Both the position numbers and the translations under genes were made by a program. Of a stretch of DNA of 14,671 nt, positions 1-7,959 are shown piece after piece. The notes under the pieces are model-generated. The model saw nothing but the letters and a program-made list of their open reading frames with translations. It had not been told where the DNA came from and did no database searches. Numbering within the stretch: the stretch's first letter is position 1; every line of letters starts with the position of its first letter. The DNA comes from JAAFHN01 sp031421855. Its GTDB lineage: Bacteria > Pseudomonadota > Gammaproteobacteria > Burkholderiales > Burkholderiaceae_C. Location of the stretch: assembly GCA_031421855.1 (NCBI GenBank), contig JANOPN010000055.1, forward strand, positions 1-14,671. The letters are read 5' to 3'.

Positions 1-929
1 TTGTGGACGGCATCGACTTTCAGCATTCGGGCCTGGTGCGCAAGGTGGATACCGGCGGCATCACCCGGGTGCTGGACATGGGGGCCATGCTGCTGCTGTC
101 GCCGTTTGGCTTTTCGCCCACCGGCGAGGCGTTCAATTTGACGATGGAGGAAGTGGCGACCTCGGTGGCCAGCGCGCTGCAGGCCGACAAGCTGATCTTT
201 TTGACCGAGGTGCCCGGCATCCGCATGCACCCCGGCGAGCCCGAGAGCGAAGACAACCCCATCGACACCGAGCTGCCGCTCAAAAGTGCCGAGCAATTGC
301 TCGCGCGACTGCCGGCGCCCCAGTCGCCGGCCGATATGGGGTTTTATTTGCAACACTGCGTCAAAGCCTGCAAAGCCGGTGTCGAGCGCAGCCACATTTT
401 GCCGTTCAAAGTTGACGGCGCTTTGCTGCTTGAGGTGTACGTGCACGACGGCATCGGCACCATGGTCGTTGACGAAAAGCTGGAGTCGGTGCGCGAGGCC
501 ACGGCTGACGACTTGGGCGGCATCTTGGCCCTGATTGAGCCTTTTGAAAGCGAAGGCACCTTGGTCAAGCGCGATCGCAATGAAATTGAGCAAGGCATCA
601 CCGACTACACCTTGATTGAGCACGACGGCGTGATTTTCGGATGCGCCGCCTTGCATGCCTACCCTGAGGCCAAAACAGGCGAAATGGCCGCCGTGGCCGT
701 CAGCACTCAGGTGCAAGGCCAAGGCGACGGCGACAGACTCCTCAAACGCATCGAACAGCGCGCCCGCGCCGCGGGGATGGAGAGTATTTTTGTGCTGACC
801 ACCCGCACCATGCACTGGTTTGTCAAGCGCGGCTTCACCCAAGTTGATGTGTCATGGTTGCCAGAGGCCAAGCGCAAAAAATACAACCCAGGCCGCAATT
901 CGCAGGTCTACGTGAAGCGCTTTTCATGA
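1..929 (+). CDS. argA: N-acetylglutamate synthase ArgA, 3' portion (5' end outside window)
   Basis: Makes N-acetylglutamate from glutamate and acetyl-CoA, the first committed step of arginine synthesis, in the cytoplasm. The open frame runs in from the left edge with no start of its own, so about 308 C-terminal residues are visible. The first half is the end of the amino-acid-kinase-like domain, with the family pattern of SGLVRKVD, then LLLSPFGFSPTGEAFNL, then a 'K..FLTEVPGI' strand. The second half (from about residue 160) is a GNAT acetyltransferase domain with the acetyl-CoA loop QGQGDG, followed by FVLTTRTMHWFVKRGF and the ArgA-typical ending 'KRKKYNPGRNSQVYVK'. The kinase-like plus GNAT arrangement matches classical ArgA rather than ArgJ or a stand-alone GNAT. 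The stop TGA at 927-929 overlaps the ATG of the phosphatase gene, suggesting translational coupling. In this family the kinase-like domain usually carries arginine feedback inhibition; that is family knowledge, not visible here. Confidence 0.95.
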   Translation, partial: VDGIDFQHSGLVRKVDTGGITRVLDMGAMLLLSPFGFSPTGEAFNLTMEEVATSVASALQADKLIFLTEVPGIRMHPGEPESEDNPIDTELPLKSAEQLLARLPAPQSPADMGFYLQHCVKACKAGVERSHILPFKVDGALLLEVYVHDGIGTMVVDEKLESVREATADDLGGILALIEPFESEGTLVKRDRNEIEQGITDYTLIEHDGVIFGCAALHAYPEAKTGEMAAVAVSTQVQGQGDGDRLLKRIEQRARAAGMESIFVLTTRTMHWFVKRGFTQVDVSWLPEAKRKKYNPGRNSQVYVKRFS

Positions 930-2530
930 GCCCAGCACAACCCAGTCGCCGCCGCACCTTAAAAGCCGCGTTGGGGTTGGGGTTGGCCTGTGCCTGCGCG
1001 ACCCCGGCCTTTGGTCAATCGCTGGGTCAGTTGTTTGGTTTGCGCTTCAACCAAAACCCGTTTGCACTGGGTGTCGCCAGCGGTTTCCCCGAACCCAACG
1101 GCATCGCGCTTTGGACCCGCTTAATCGGGATTAAGGACGATGTTGACGTGCCTGTGCGTTGTGAAATCGCGCTAGACGAGGCTTTTTCCAAGGGCTTGCA
1201 GCGCCTTGACGCGGTCGCTCTGGCTAGCCAAGGACACAGTGTGCACCTCTGGCCGCAGCGCCTCGCACCCCAAACCCCCTACTTTTATAGATTTTTAGCC
1301 GGTGACGCCCAGAGCGCAGTGGGTCGCACGCGAACCGCTCCCGCACTTGACGCGAGCCCGGCAAAGCTTCGATTGGGACTGACCAGTTGCCAGCACTTTG
1401 AGGCAGGCACCTTCAAAGCCTGGCGTGAAATTGCCCAGCTCGACCTCGACTGCGTCGCCTTTGTGGGTGACTACATTTATGAGTCCAACTACGCCAAAGC
1501 GCTGCGCATTCGAGACCACAACGCCGCCAGCGTTCCGCGCACCTTAGACGGCTACCGCACACGCTACGAGCTCTATAAGTCAGACGCCGACTTGCAAGCC
1601 GCGCACGCCGCCCACCCATGGGTGCTGATGTGGGACGACCACGAAGTCGAAAACGACTACGCCGCACTTGCGTCTGCCAGGCTCATCGACGCGCCCACAT
1701 TTGCGGCACAACGTGCCAGCGCCTACCAAGCCTACTGGGAGCATCAACCCATGCCCAAAGCGCTTAAGCACTGGCCCGGCCAAGACGCGGCGGCGCAAAT
1801 GGCGCTGAACCAGCGCATCCGGTGGGGGCAACTCGCGACTCTGTGGACGCTGGACACCCGACAACACCGCCACGTGCACGCCTGCCAGCAGCCACCCGGT
1901 GGCGAGGGCAAGGGCGGCGGCAAACTCGTTACCGCCAGCAGTTGCCCCGAGTTGTTTGACCCGTCCCGAAGTTTGCTGGGCATGGCGCAGGAACGATGGC
2001 TCAGCGACGGCATGCAAGCCAGCAAGTCGACGTGGCGGCTTTTGGCACAGCCCACCCAAATTTCGACCACAACGCCCAATTTCGCTGCGGTCGGGGGCGA
2101 GGCCAAGGCTTGGACCGATGCCTGGGACGGCTATCCCGCCGCCCGCGAGCGCCTGCTTCGCACGATTCAGCACGGTCAACTGAACAATGTCGTCACGCTT
2201 GGCGGTGATGTCCACCGACATGTCGCAGCCGATTTGCGACTCAAACCCAACGACAGCGCATCACCCATCATCGCCAGCGAATTCGTCACGACCAGCATCA
2301 CCTCAAGAGGCTTAAACGACGCGCTCATGGCAGCCGTTCAAGCCAACTCGCCCGACATGCGCCATGCCAGAAGCGATGAGCGCGGCTATGGCCTCATCAC
2401 CGTGACTCCCAGCACCACCCGATGTGACTTCGTTGGCACGCCCCATCCGGTGCGCGACTCATCTGTTTTCAGAATTCAGGCCAGTTTTGAGGTTGAACTC
2501 GGCACGCCGGGCGTCAAACCCGCCGCTTAA
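926..2530 (+). CDS. phoD: PhoD-family alkaline phosphatase / phosphodiesterase, Tat-exported
   Basis: Predicted periplasmic or surface phosphatase/phosphodiesterase of the PhoD family (534 aa), which hydrolyses phosphate mono- or diesters with Ca/Fe cofactors. I chose ATG 926 because it overlaps the argA stop (ATGA) and begins a clear twin-arginine signal peptide: SRRRTLK at residues 7-13, a hydrophobic stretch, and a likely cleavage site near AFG-QS (about 30). An upstream in-frame start at 854 would lie inside argA. The PhoD N-terminal domain starts at NPFALGVASGFP (44-55). The metallophosphatase core shows LTSCQ (152-156), GDYIYE (181-186), WDDHEV (236-241) and GGDVHRH (426-432), the expected metal-ligand motifs. 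Length fits the family. A PhoD should be folded before Tat export, consistent with the signal. Regulation by phosphate cannot be judged: no Pho box is visible and the gene appears to be driven from upstream of argA. Substrate is unknown. Confidence 0.9.
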   Translation: MSPAQPSRRRTLKAALGLGLACACATPAFGQSLGQLFGLRFNQNPFALGVASGFPEPNGIALWTRLIGIKDDVDVPVRCEIALDEAFSKGLQRLDAVALASQGHSVHLWPQRLAPQTPYFYRFLAGDAQSAVGRTRTAPALDASPAKLRLGLTSCQHFEAGTFKAWREIAQLDLDCVAFVGDYIYESNYAKALRIRDHNAASVPRTLDGYRTRYELYKSDADLQAAHAAHPWVLMWDDHEVENDYAALASARLIDAPTFAAQRASAYQAYWEHQPMPKALKHWPGQDAAAQMALNQRIRWGQLATLWTLDTRQHRHVHACQQPPGGEGKGGGKLVTASSCPELFDPSRSLLGMAQERWLSDGMQASKSTWRLLAQPTQISTTTPNFAAVGGEAKAWTDAWDGYPAARERLLRTIQHGQLNNVVTLGGDVHRHVAADLRLKPNDSASPIIASEFVTTSITSRGLNDALMAAVQANSPDMRHARSDERGYGLITVTPSTTRCDFVGTPHPVRDSSVFRIQASFEVELGTPGVKPAA

Positions 2531-2564
2531 GATGCGTCGCACAACAAACAAAGGTTGAAACGAC

Positions 2565-4052
2565 ATGATCAAAAAAATTCTGCTGGGTTTGCTGCTTGGC
2601 GTCGTAGCACTGGCCGGTGCGCTGGGTTTCAACACCTGGCGCCAAGGATCTCGGCAACTTGAGGTACCCCCATTGGCCCTGTTGCCAGTTGACGAAGCCG
2701 CGGTTGCCGCCCGTTTGGGTGAGGCGGTGCGTTTGCGCACGATTTCTTCGCGAGACGACCCCAACCTCAGCAGCGACCAATTCAAGGCGCTGCACACGTT
2801 GCTCCAAGAGCGATTTCCCAAGGCTCACGCCGTGCTCAAACGCGAAGTCGTGGGCGAGTTGAGCCTGCTCTACACCTGGCAAGGCAGCAACCCGCAGGCC
2901 AAGCCGATCATGTTGATGGCGCATCAAGACGTCGTGCCGGTTGCATCGGGCACCGCACAAGACTGGGCAGTCGATCCATTCTCCGGGCAAGTGAAAGACG
3001 GCTTCGTTTGGGGTCGCGGCGCGTGGGACGACAAAGGCAACTTGATGGCACAAATGGAGGCCATTGAGATGCTGGTTGCCAGCGGCTACAAACCTGAGCG
3101 CACGATTCACCTAGCCTTTGGCGCAGACGAAGAGATTGGCGGTTTGCGTGGGGCCGCTCGAATCGCAGCCTTGATGAAAGAGCGCAAGGTTCAACTGGAC
3201 TTCATTGTCGATGAAGGCTTACTCATCACCGATGGCATCATGCCCGGCCTGACGAAACCAGCCGCTTTGATCGGGGTTGCCGAAAAGGGCTATTTGTCGG
3301 TTGTGCTCAAAATGTCAGCAACGCCGGGACACTCGTCAATGCCCCCAGCCAAAGGAACCAGCGCCATTGGCATGATGAGCGCAGCGCTGCGACGAATTGA
3401 TGACGACCAACTGCCCGGCGGCATTCGCGGCGTGGCGGGTGAGATGTTCGCCACGCTTGCCCCAGAAATGAGCGGTTTTTCAAGGGTTGCGCTTTCAAAC
3501 CTTTGGCTCTTTGGCCCAGTGGTCCAAAAACAGCTCGACAGCGGTGCCAGCACCCGCGCCATGTTGCGCACCACGACGGCGCTGACCGTTTTCAATGCGG
3601 GCAATAAAGACAACGTCTTGCCCGGCCGGGCCGAGGCCACCGTCAATTTTCGGTTGCTACCCGGTGACACCAAAGAGCAAATCATTGAGCGCGTCAAGTC
3701 TCAGGTCAAGGACGCGACCGGCAGCGACAAATTTGAGCTCATCGCCCTGCCCGGCGCAGTCGATGCATCCAAAGTCGCGCCAACCGAGTCAACGCCCTAT
3801 CGCTTAATCAACCGAACCATTCGCGAAGTGTTTCCGGGCACCTTGGTCGCACCGGGCTTGATGATTGGTGGCACCGACTCGATTCACTTTGGCGACATCA
3901 GTGACCACATTTTCAAGTTTTCGCCAGTTAAGGCCAAGTCTGAAGACCTGCCCAGGTTTCATGGAACCAATGAGCGCATCGCCACCAGCAATGTCGTCGA
4001 CTTGGTGCGCTTTTATCACCGCTTGATTTCAGAGGGTGCAAAAGCGAAGTAG
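2565..4052 (+). CDS. M20-family zinc peptidase (carboxypeptidase S / Gly-Xaa type), membrane-anchored
   Basis: Predicted dinuclear zinc metallopeptidase of the M20 family, CPS-like branch (495 aa), likely releasing amino acids from short peptides or N-acyl amino acids. Residues 5-22 form one hydrophobic segment after a lysine pair (MIKK), so the protein is probably anchored in the inner membrane with its catalytic domain outside. Likely zinc ligands are visible in order: H120 in AHQDVVP, the bridging aspartate D155 in GRGAWDDKGN, the catalytic/ligand pair E189-E190 in GADEEIGG, D216 in FIVDEG, and H441 in GGTDSIHF. The insert between about 245 and 370 corresponds to the dimerisation (lid) domain and starts with the family-typical SATPGHSSMPP. 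The ATG is preceded by an AAAGG-like ribosome site, 34 bp after the phosphatase stop, so the gene probably belongs to the same operon. The exact substrate cannot be told from sequence. Confidence 0.9.
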   Translation: MIKKILLGLLLGVVALAGALGFNTWRQGSRQLEVPPLALLPVDEAAVAARLGEAVRLRTISSRDDPNLSSDQFKALHTLLQERFPKAHAVLKREVVGELSLLYTWQGSNPQAKPIMLMAHQDVVPVASGTAQDWAVDPFSGQVKDGFVWGRGAWDDKGNLMAQMEAIEMLVASGYKPERTIHLAFGADEEIGGLRGAARIAALMKERKVQLDFIVDEGLLITDGIMPGLTKPAALIGVAEKGYLSVVLKMSATPGHSSMPPAKGTSAIGMMSAALRRIDDDQLPGGIRGVAGEMFATLAPEMSGFSRVALSNLWLFGPVVQKQLDSGASTRAMLRTTTALTVFNAGNKDNVLPGRAEATVNFRLLPGDTKEQIIERVKSQVKDATGSDKFELIALPGAVDASKVAPTESTPYRLINRTIREVFPGTLVAPGLMIGGTDSIHFGDISDHIFKFSPVKAKSEDLPRFHGTNERIATSNVVDLVRFYHRLISEGAKAK

Positions 4053-4055
4053 CGC

Positions 4056-5258
4056 ATGCGCGACCCACTGATCACTCATAAAATCATAGCAACGATCCCA
4101 ATGAATCCGGTGACCAAGAGCATATTTGCCGACTATTTTCTGATTTTTGCCCTGTTTTTCGGTTTTCAAGTCGCCAATGCACAAATTCAGACAGTGACCA
4201 CAGCGCCGATACGCGGGGTGTGGGTCGCCGGGCCGCAGCACAATCTCTTTTGGCAAAGCCCACAAACCATGGACAGGGAGATGGCCGCGTTTAAATCGAC
4301 CGGCATCAACACCGTTTATTTGGCCGCGCTCAATCACGGGCGAACGCACTACCCCAGTGCCGTGATGCAGCAAGCCGTGGGTGCCGCAATTGCGCCCCAG
4401 TTTGCTGGGCGCGATCCGCTGTCTGAGGCCATTGCGGCTGGCGCGGCACACGGCATTCGGGTAATTGCCTGGCTGGAATTCGGCTTTGCCAGCCACCACG
4501 GCAAATCTGGCCACGCGAGCACCTTGCTCAGCGCACACCCCGGTTGGGCGGCACTCAATCGCCAAGGGCAACCGCTGGTGAAGAATGAATTCCACTGGAT
4601 GAACGCTTTTGACCCAGAAGTTCAAACATTTGTGACGTCACTTTGCACGGAGCTGGCTCGCAACTACCCAAGCTTAAGCGGCATTCAAGGCGATGACCGC
4701 CTGCCCGCTCAACCGGTTGAAGGAGGTCACAACCCGGCCGTTGTGGCCGCGTTTGTTGCCGCGACAGGCAAGCCACTTCCCGCCAACGACCGCGACCCTG
4801 AGTGGACGCAGTGGCGTGCCGATCAGCTCACGACGTACTTCAAAAGCCTGCGGTCAGCGCTTAAATCGGTTCGAAGTGACTTCATCGTCAGCTCCGCGCC
4901 GAGCCCGTACCCGTGGGGATTCCAAGAATATTTGCAAGACTGGCCAGCCTGGATGCGGCTTGGGCTGGTCGACGAGATCATTCCGCAACTCTACCGGCGC
5001 GAAGCGGCTGGATATGGGCGCCTGCTCAAGCAAACGCATGGGTTGATGATGAGTAATTTGCCAGCAACAAAAGCCCCCAACATGGCCACGGGTGTGCTGC
5101 TGTCGCTCGGCCAAAACGTGGTGAATTCACCCGAAGTGGTTGCAGACATGGTCAAGGCCAACCGAGCCATTGGCATCAACGGCGAGGTGTTTTTTCACAG
5201 CATTGGCCTGACAACCGCAACCACCGCGCCGTCAAAGCGGCCAGATGCCTTGCCCTGA
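4056..5258 (+). CDS. Exported glycoside hydrolase-like protein, GHL10/DUF187 type
   Basis: Predicted secreted TIM-barrel protein of the glycosyl-hydrolase-like 10 (DUF187, YngK-like) type; substrate unknown. Visible family features, numbered from ATG 4056: PIRGVWVAG (51-59) opening the barrel, GINTVYLAAL (83-92), DPLSEAIAAGAAHGIRVIAWLEFGF (120-144), then SGIQGDDRLP (208-217), matching the family's 'GIQ-DDH' strand with likely acidic catalytic residues D213 and D214, and the late strand IIPQLYRR (about 308-315). Two starts are possible. ATG 4056 lies 3 bp after the upstream stop with a weak GAAG site, but gives a long n-region. ATG 4101 gives a conventional 28-residue signal peptide (MNPVTKSIF, then a hydrophobic core, then VANA-Q) but has no ribosome site. 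Either way the N-terminal codons fall inside a dispersed repeat at 4080-4125. The 3' end overlaps folK, on the opposite strand, by 27 bp. Confidence 0.75.
   Translation: MRDPLITHKIIATIPMNPVTKSIFADYFLIFALFFGFQVANAQIQTVTTAPIRGVWVAGPQHNLFWQSPQTMDREMAAFKSTGINTVYLAALNHGRTHYPSAVMQQAVGAAIAPQFAGRDPLSEAIAAGAAHGIRVIAWLEFGFASHHGKSGHASTLLSAHPGWAALNRQGQPLVKNEFHWMNAFDPEVQTFVTSLCTELARNYPSLSGIQGDDRLPAQPVEGGHNPAVVAAFVAATGKPLPANDRDPEWTQWRADQLTTYFKSLRSALKSVRSDFIVSSAPSPYPWGFQEYLQDWPAWMRLGLVDEIIPQLYRREAAGYGRLLKQTHGLMMSNLPATKAPNMATGVLLSLGQNVVNSPEVVADMVKANRAIGINGEVFFHSIGLTTATTAPSKRPDALP
4080..4125 (-). repeat. Dispersed intergenic-type repeat, copy 1 (inside a gene 5' end)
   Basis: Read on the minus strand this segment contains TGGTCACCGGATTCATT (17 bases identical to copy 2 at 11693-11709), followed by GATCGTTGCTATGA, related to the GATTTGTTGCTA block of the other copies. 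Against copy 4 I count 34 matches in 41 positions. It lies wholly within the N-terminal coding region of the glycoside hydrolase gene, and the alternative start codon at 4101 is the complement of its 'CAT'. Alignment was by eye. Confidence 0.75.
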
Positions 5259-5699
5259 AACAGCCTGAATCGCGTCGGCGCTGACCAGTTCGGGGGCCAA
5301 CTGCGCCAACGGAATGACGACGAAGGCTCGCGCAAACATGCGGGGATGCGGCACGACCAACTTCGTTGAGTCGATGCGCGCATCGCCGTAACTCAACAAA
5401 TCGAGATCGAGCGTGCGCGGCGCGTTTTTGTACGGGCGCTCTCGCCCAGCGCGGTTTTCAATCGCTTGGAGGGCATGCAACAACTCAACAGCATTGAGTT
5501 CGGTCGAAAACTGCGCAACCGCGTTGACAAAATCGGGCCCAGACGCATCGACCGGCGCCGACCCGTACAAGCCAGAAGATGAAACCGCCCCGGTTGCCAA
5601 GCTGCCCAGCTGCGCAAGCGCCCAGCGAACCGACACCTGCGCATCCCCCAAGTTGGCACCCAAACCAACGGTTGCAAGCACCGGTGTTCGGCGACACAT
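5232..5699 (-). CDS. folK: HPPK, 2-amino-4-hydroxy-6-hydroxymethyldihydropteridine pyrophosphokinase
   Basis: Transfers pyrophosphate from ATP to 6-hydroxymethyl-7,8-dihydropterin, the step before dihydropteroate synthase in folate synthesis; cytoplasmic. From ATG 5699 it is 155 aa, close to the usual HPPK length. Motifs: VGLGANLGD (11-19) at the N-terminus, SGLYGSAPVD (42-51), pterin-binding DFVNAV (56-61), and the family signature PRTLDLDLLSYG (94-105), whose aspartates bind the two Mg ions, then VVPHPRMFARAFVVIPLAQLAPEL at the end. A TTG start at 5708, directly after the pcnB stop, is also possible (158 aa); I prefer the ATG. It is the last gene of the hda-HAD-pcnB-folK operon. pcnB-folK adjacency is common in proteobacteria. 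No terminator fits after the stop, because the next bases are coding for the convergent hydrolase. Confidence 0.95.
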   Translation of the reverse strand: MCRRTPVLATVGLGANLGDAQVSVRWALAQLGSLATGAVSSSGLYGSAPVDASGPDFVNAVAQFSTELNAVELLHALQAIENRAGRERPYKNAPRTLDLDLLSYGDARIDSTKLVVPHPRMFARAFVVIPLAQLAPELVSADAIQAVSGQGIWPL

Positions 5700-5708
5700 G
5701 GCGGGCAA

Positions 5709-7256
5709 TCAGGCGGTCGCGCTGCCCGATTCAGCACCGCCCGCGCCGGGTTTGCGGCGGCGACGGCGCTTTTTGGGCGCGGTTCCATCCAACGACGGCG
5801 CACCCTCGACTTGTGGCACCGAGCCAGACGGCGAAGCGACTGCTGCCGGGTTGGTTGCTCGCGACTTGCCTTGTTGCTCGCGCTTTTGAGCTTCGCGAAT
5901 GTCTTGCACCATGGACTCGCGGCCGTCGTCCGACTCAAGCGAGAAGTCCTCCCACCAAGTCGCCAGCTCATCGCTGACTTCACCGGCATCGGCGCGCAGA
6001 CGCAAAAAGTCAAAGCCGGCTCGAAACCGTGGGTGGTCTACCAAACTAAATGGCGTGGAGCCAACCCGCTTGTCAAAACGGGGCTGCATGAGCCAAATCT
6101 CGCGCATGTCAGCCGCGAGTTTGCCTCTTCCGCTCACGTCACCGATGCGGCGGTTGAACACGTCGTCAACCGCTTCTTGCAGTGCCGGAAAAGGAAACAA
6201 ATGTTTGAGTTTGCGCGTCCACTCTTCGCGCACGTCCGCCCAAAGCGCACAGGCCAACAAAAAGCTCGGTGCAACCGGCTTGCCCTCGCCGACGCGGCGG
6301 TCGGTGTCCTCTAATGCGGCCTTGACAAACACGGTGTCTGCGCGCTCCACCACCACGTCGAGCAGCGGGTAGATGCCGGTTGAAATACCCAAGGCCCGAA
6401 GCTGCGTCACTGACGCGATGGCGTGACCGGTTTGCAGTAGTTTGAGCATTTCGTCAAACAATCGGCTTTGCGGCACGTCGCGCAGCAGCGGGAGCGCTGG
6501 CAACATCGCCGACAAGGTTTTGGCCTCGATCTTGAAGCCGCTGGCCGCAAGTTTGGCTGAAAACCGAACAGCCCGGATGATGCGCACCGGGTCTTCGCGA
6601 AAGCGCGCTGCCGGGTCACCAATCATGCGGATGGTGAGTGCTTTTGAGTCGCGCATCCCGTTGTGATAGTCCACAACCAGCTGGCGGGTTGGGTCGTAAT
6701 ACATGGCATTGATGGTGAAGTCTCGCCGCGCAGCGTCTTCTTCCATGGGCCCCCAAACGTTGTCGCGCAGCACGCGGCCCGACGCATCAACCGCGTGCGT
6801 CATACCCGCCAAAGCTTGCTTGGACGTTTTCTCGTTGCCCGACACACTTTCGGCCTGAGCCGCGTCCAAGACCGCGCGAAACGTTGACACCTCGATGACT
6901 TCGTGCTCACGCCCGCGCCCATGCACCACGTGCACGATGCGAAATCGCCGCCCGATGATGAATGCGCGCCGAAACAGCGCCTTGACTTCTTCCGGCGTGG
7001 CATTGGTCGCCACATCAAAGTCTTTGGGCCGCAGACCGAGCAGCAAATCGCGCACCGCGCCACCAACGATGTAAGCCTCAAAACCAGCTTGCTGCAAGGT
7101 GGTGACGACATCGACGGCGCGTCGATCAAGGAATTCGGGGTCGATGCCGTGCTCTGCGACGCTCACATCCACGCGTTTGCCAAATTTGGGTTTTGCCACT
7201 CGGCTGACCTTGCCCGATGGGCCAGCGAACAGGTTTTTAATGAATTGTTTAATCAC
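5709..7256 (-). CDS. pcnB: Poly(A) polymerase I PcnB
   Basis: Adds 3' poly(A) tails to RNA, marking transcripts for exonucleolytic decay (515 aa). Class II nucleotidyltransferase: the catalytic motif begins GGAVRDLLLG (65-74), with the metal-binding pair in KDFDVAT (D79, D81). RRDFTINAMYYD and the DPVRIIRAVRFSAKL segment are typical of the tRNA-nucleotidyltransferase/PcnB superfamily neck and body. The N-terminal leader before the catalytic domain and the long body distinguish PcnB from CCA-adding enzymes. The C-terminal tail (from about 465) is low-complexity, rich in Ser/Pro/Gly, and carries a strongly basic cluster KKRRRRRKP, a likely RNA-binding extension. The start is GTG at 7256 (begins MIKQFIKNLF), 27 bp after the stop of the HAD gene. 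It is about 50 residues longer than the 465-aa E. coli enzyme, mostly in the tail. Confidence 0.95.
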   Translation of the reverse strand: MIKQFIKNLFAGPSGKVSRVAKPKFGKRVDVSVAEHGIDPEFLDRRAVDVVTTLQQAGFEAYIVGGAVRDLLLGLRPKDFDVATNATPEEVKALFRRAFIIGRRFRIVHVVHGRGREHEVIEVSTFRAVLDAAQAESVSGNEKTSKQALAGMTHAVDASGRVLRDNVWGPMEEDAARRDFTINAMYYDPTRQLVVDYHNGMRDSKALTIRMIGDPAARFREDPVRIIRAVRFSAKLAASGFKIEAKTLSAMLPALPLLRDVPQSRLFDEMLKLLQTGHAIASVTQLRALGISTGIYPLLDVVVERADTVFVKAALEDTDRRVGEGKPVAPSFLLACALWADVREEWTRKLKHLFPFPALQEAVDDVFNRRIGDVSGRGKLAADMREIWLMQPRFDKRVGSTPFSLVDHPRFRAGFDFLRLRADAGEVSDELATWWEDFSLESDDGRESMVQDIREAQKREQQGKSRATNPAAVASPSGSVPQVEGAPSLDGTAPKKRRRRRKPGAGGAESGSATA

Positions 7257-7283
7257 GAACCCGATTGGAACAGATTGAGACCG

Positions 7284-7958
7284 CTAAATTTTGGCAAACA
7301 AGTCCAAGATCGGCCAGCCCCGAGCCACAGCAAGCGCCCGAAGGGCATCTGACGGGTTCGTCACGACTGGCTCAGTCACCTGCTCCAAAAGCGCGATGTC
7401 GTTGATGGAGTCGCTATAAAACGTGCTGTGGCCGACATCGCCCCAACTCAAGCCCCGAGACTCAAGCCACTGCGTCACGCGCACGACCTTGCCCGCCTTC
7501 ATGCTGGGCACGCCCTTGATCTCGCGGGTGAACCAGCCGTTTGAGTTACGAGTCAATTCGACCGCAATCAACTCAGTCACGCCCAAACGCTGCGCGATTG
7601 GGCGGGTCACGAACTCGTTTGTCGCCGTGACGATGATGACTTGATCGCCGCGTTGGCGGTGCTTGTCAATCAGTGCGAGCGCGCTTGGGTGAATTTGCGG
7701 CTCAATCACTTCTCGCATGAACTGGGCATGCGCCGCGTGCGCCAGCGTCGCGCCGTGGCGCACAAACGCCTCGGTCGCAAAACGCACATAAGCGGGGCCG
7801 TCCAGCTCACCGGCCTTGTACTGAGCAAAAAATAGATCGTTTTGAGCGGCAAAGCGGACTGGGTCCACCCAGCCCAGCTTCAAGGTGAAGTTGCCCCACT
7901 CGTAGTCCGAATCAATCGGAAGCAGGGTGTGGTCGAGGTCAAACAGGGCTAAATTCAC
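7284..7958 (-). CDS. HAD superfamily subfamily IB phosphatase (SerB-like)
   Basis: Predicted small-molecule phosphatase of the HAD-IB group (224 aa), related to phosphoserine phosphatases. All four HAD motifs are present: motif I FDLDHTLL (nucleophile D7, acid D9), motif II IVTATN (T111), motif III lysine in SMKAGKVV (K157), and motif IV FYSDSINDIALL (D183, D187). The cap between 20 and 100 is helical, as in class I HADs. The start is GTG 7958 (VNLALFDLDHTLL), one base beyond the hda stop. The open frame continues upstream to 8042 but that part overlaps hda and has no family similarity. The substrate cannot be assigned: histidinol-phosphate or phosphoserine phosphatase activity are both possible for the family. 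Its position between hda and pcnB looks conserved in Burkholderiales as I recall the order. Confidence 0.9.
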   Translation of the reverse strand: MNLALFDLDHTLLPIDSDYEWGNFTLKLGWVDPVRFAAQNDLFFAQYKAGELDGPAYVRFATEAFVRHGATLAHAAHAQFMREVIEPQIHPSALALIDKHRQRGDQVIIVTATNEFVTRPIAQRLGVTELIAVELTRNSNGWFTREIKGVPSMKAGKVVRVTQWLESRGLSWGDVGHSTFYSDSINDIALLEQVTEPVVTNPSDALRALAVARGWPILDLFAKI

Positions 7959-7959
7959 G

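Noticed and set aside
1580..2221. 213-codon open frame on the minus strand inside the phosphatase gene
   Set aside because: It is fully antisense to a gene with clear PhoD motifs. The translation shows no recognisable domain, and long antisense frames are expected in GC-rich DNA.
2514..3110. 198-codon open frame on the minus strand over the start of the M20 peptidase gene
   Set aside because: It is antisense to a convincing zinc peptidase. It has no family motif and no credible ribosome site.
3651..3672. GGTTGCTACCCGGTGACACC, resembling part of the dispersed repeat
   Set aside because: Only the short GTTGCTA string matches, in different order relative to the GGTGAC part, and it lies in a conserved coding segment of the peptidase.
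4029..4625. 198-codon open frame on the minus strand over the glycoside hydrolase gene
   Set aside because: It lies opposite the better-supported exported protein and has no recognisable domain. It crosses the dispersed repeat, which lengthens it by accident.
5393..6013. 206-codon open frame on the minus strand across the pcnB-folK junction
   Set aside because: It is a shifted frame of two recognised genes, with an arginine-rich composition typical of out-of-frame GC-rich sequence.
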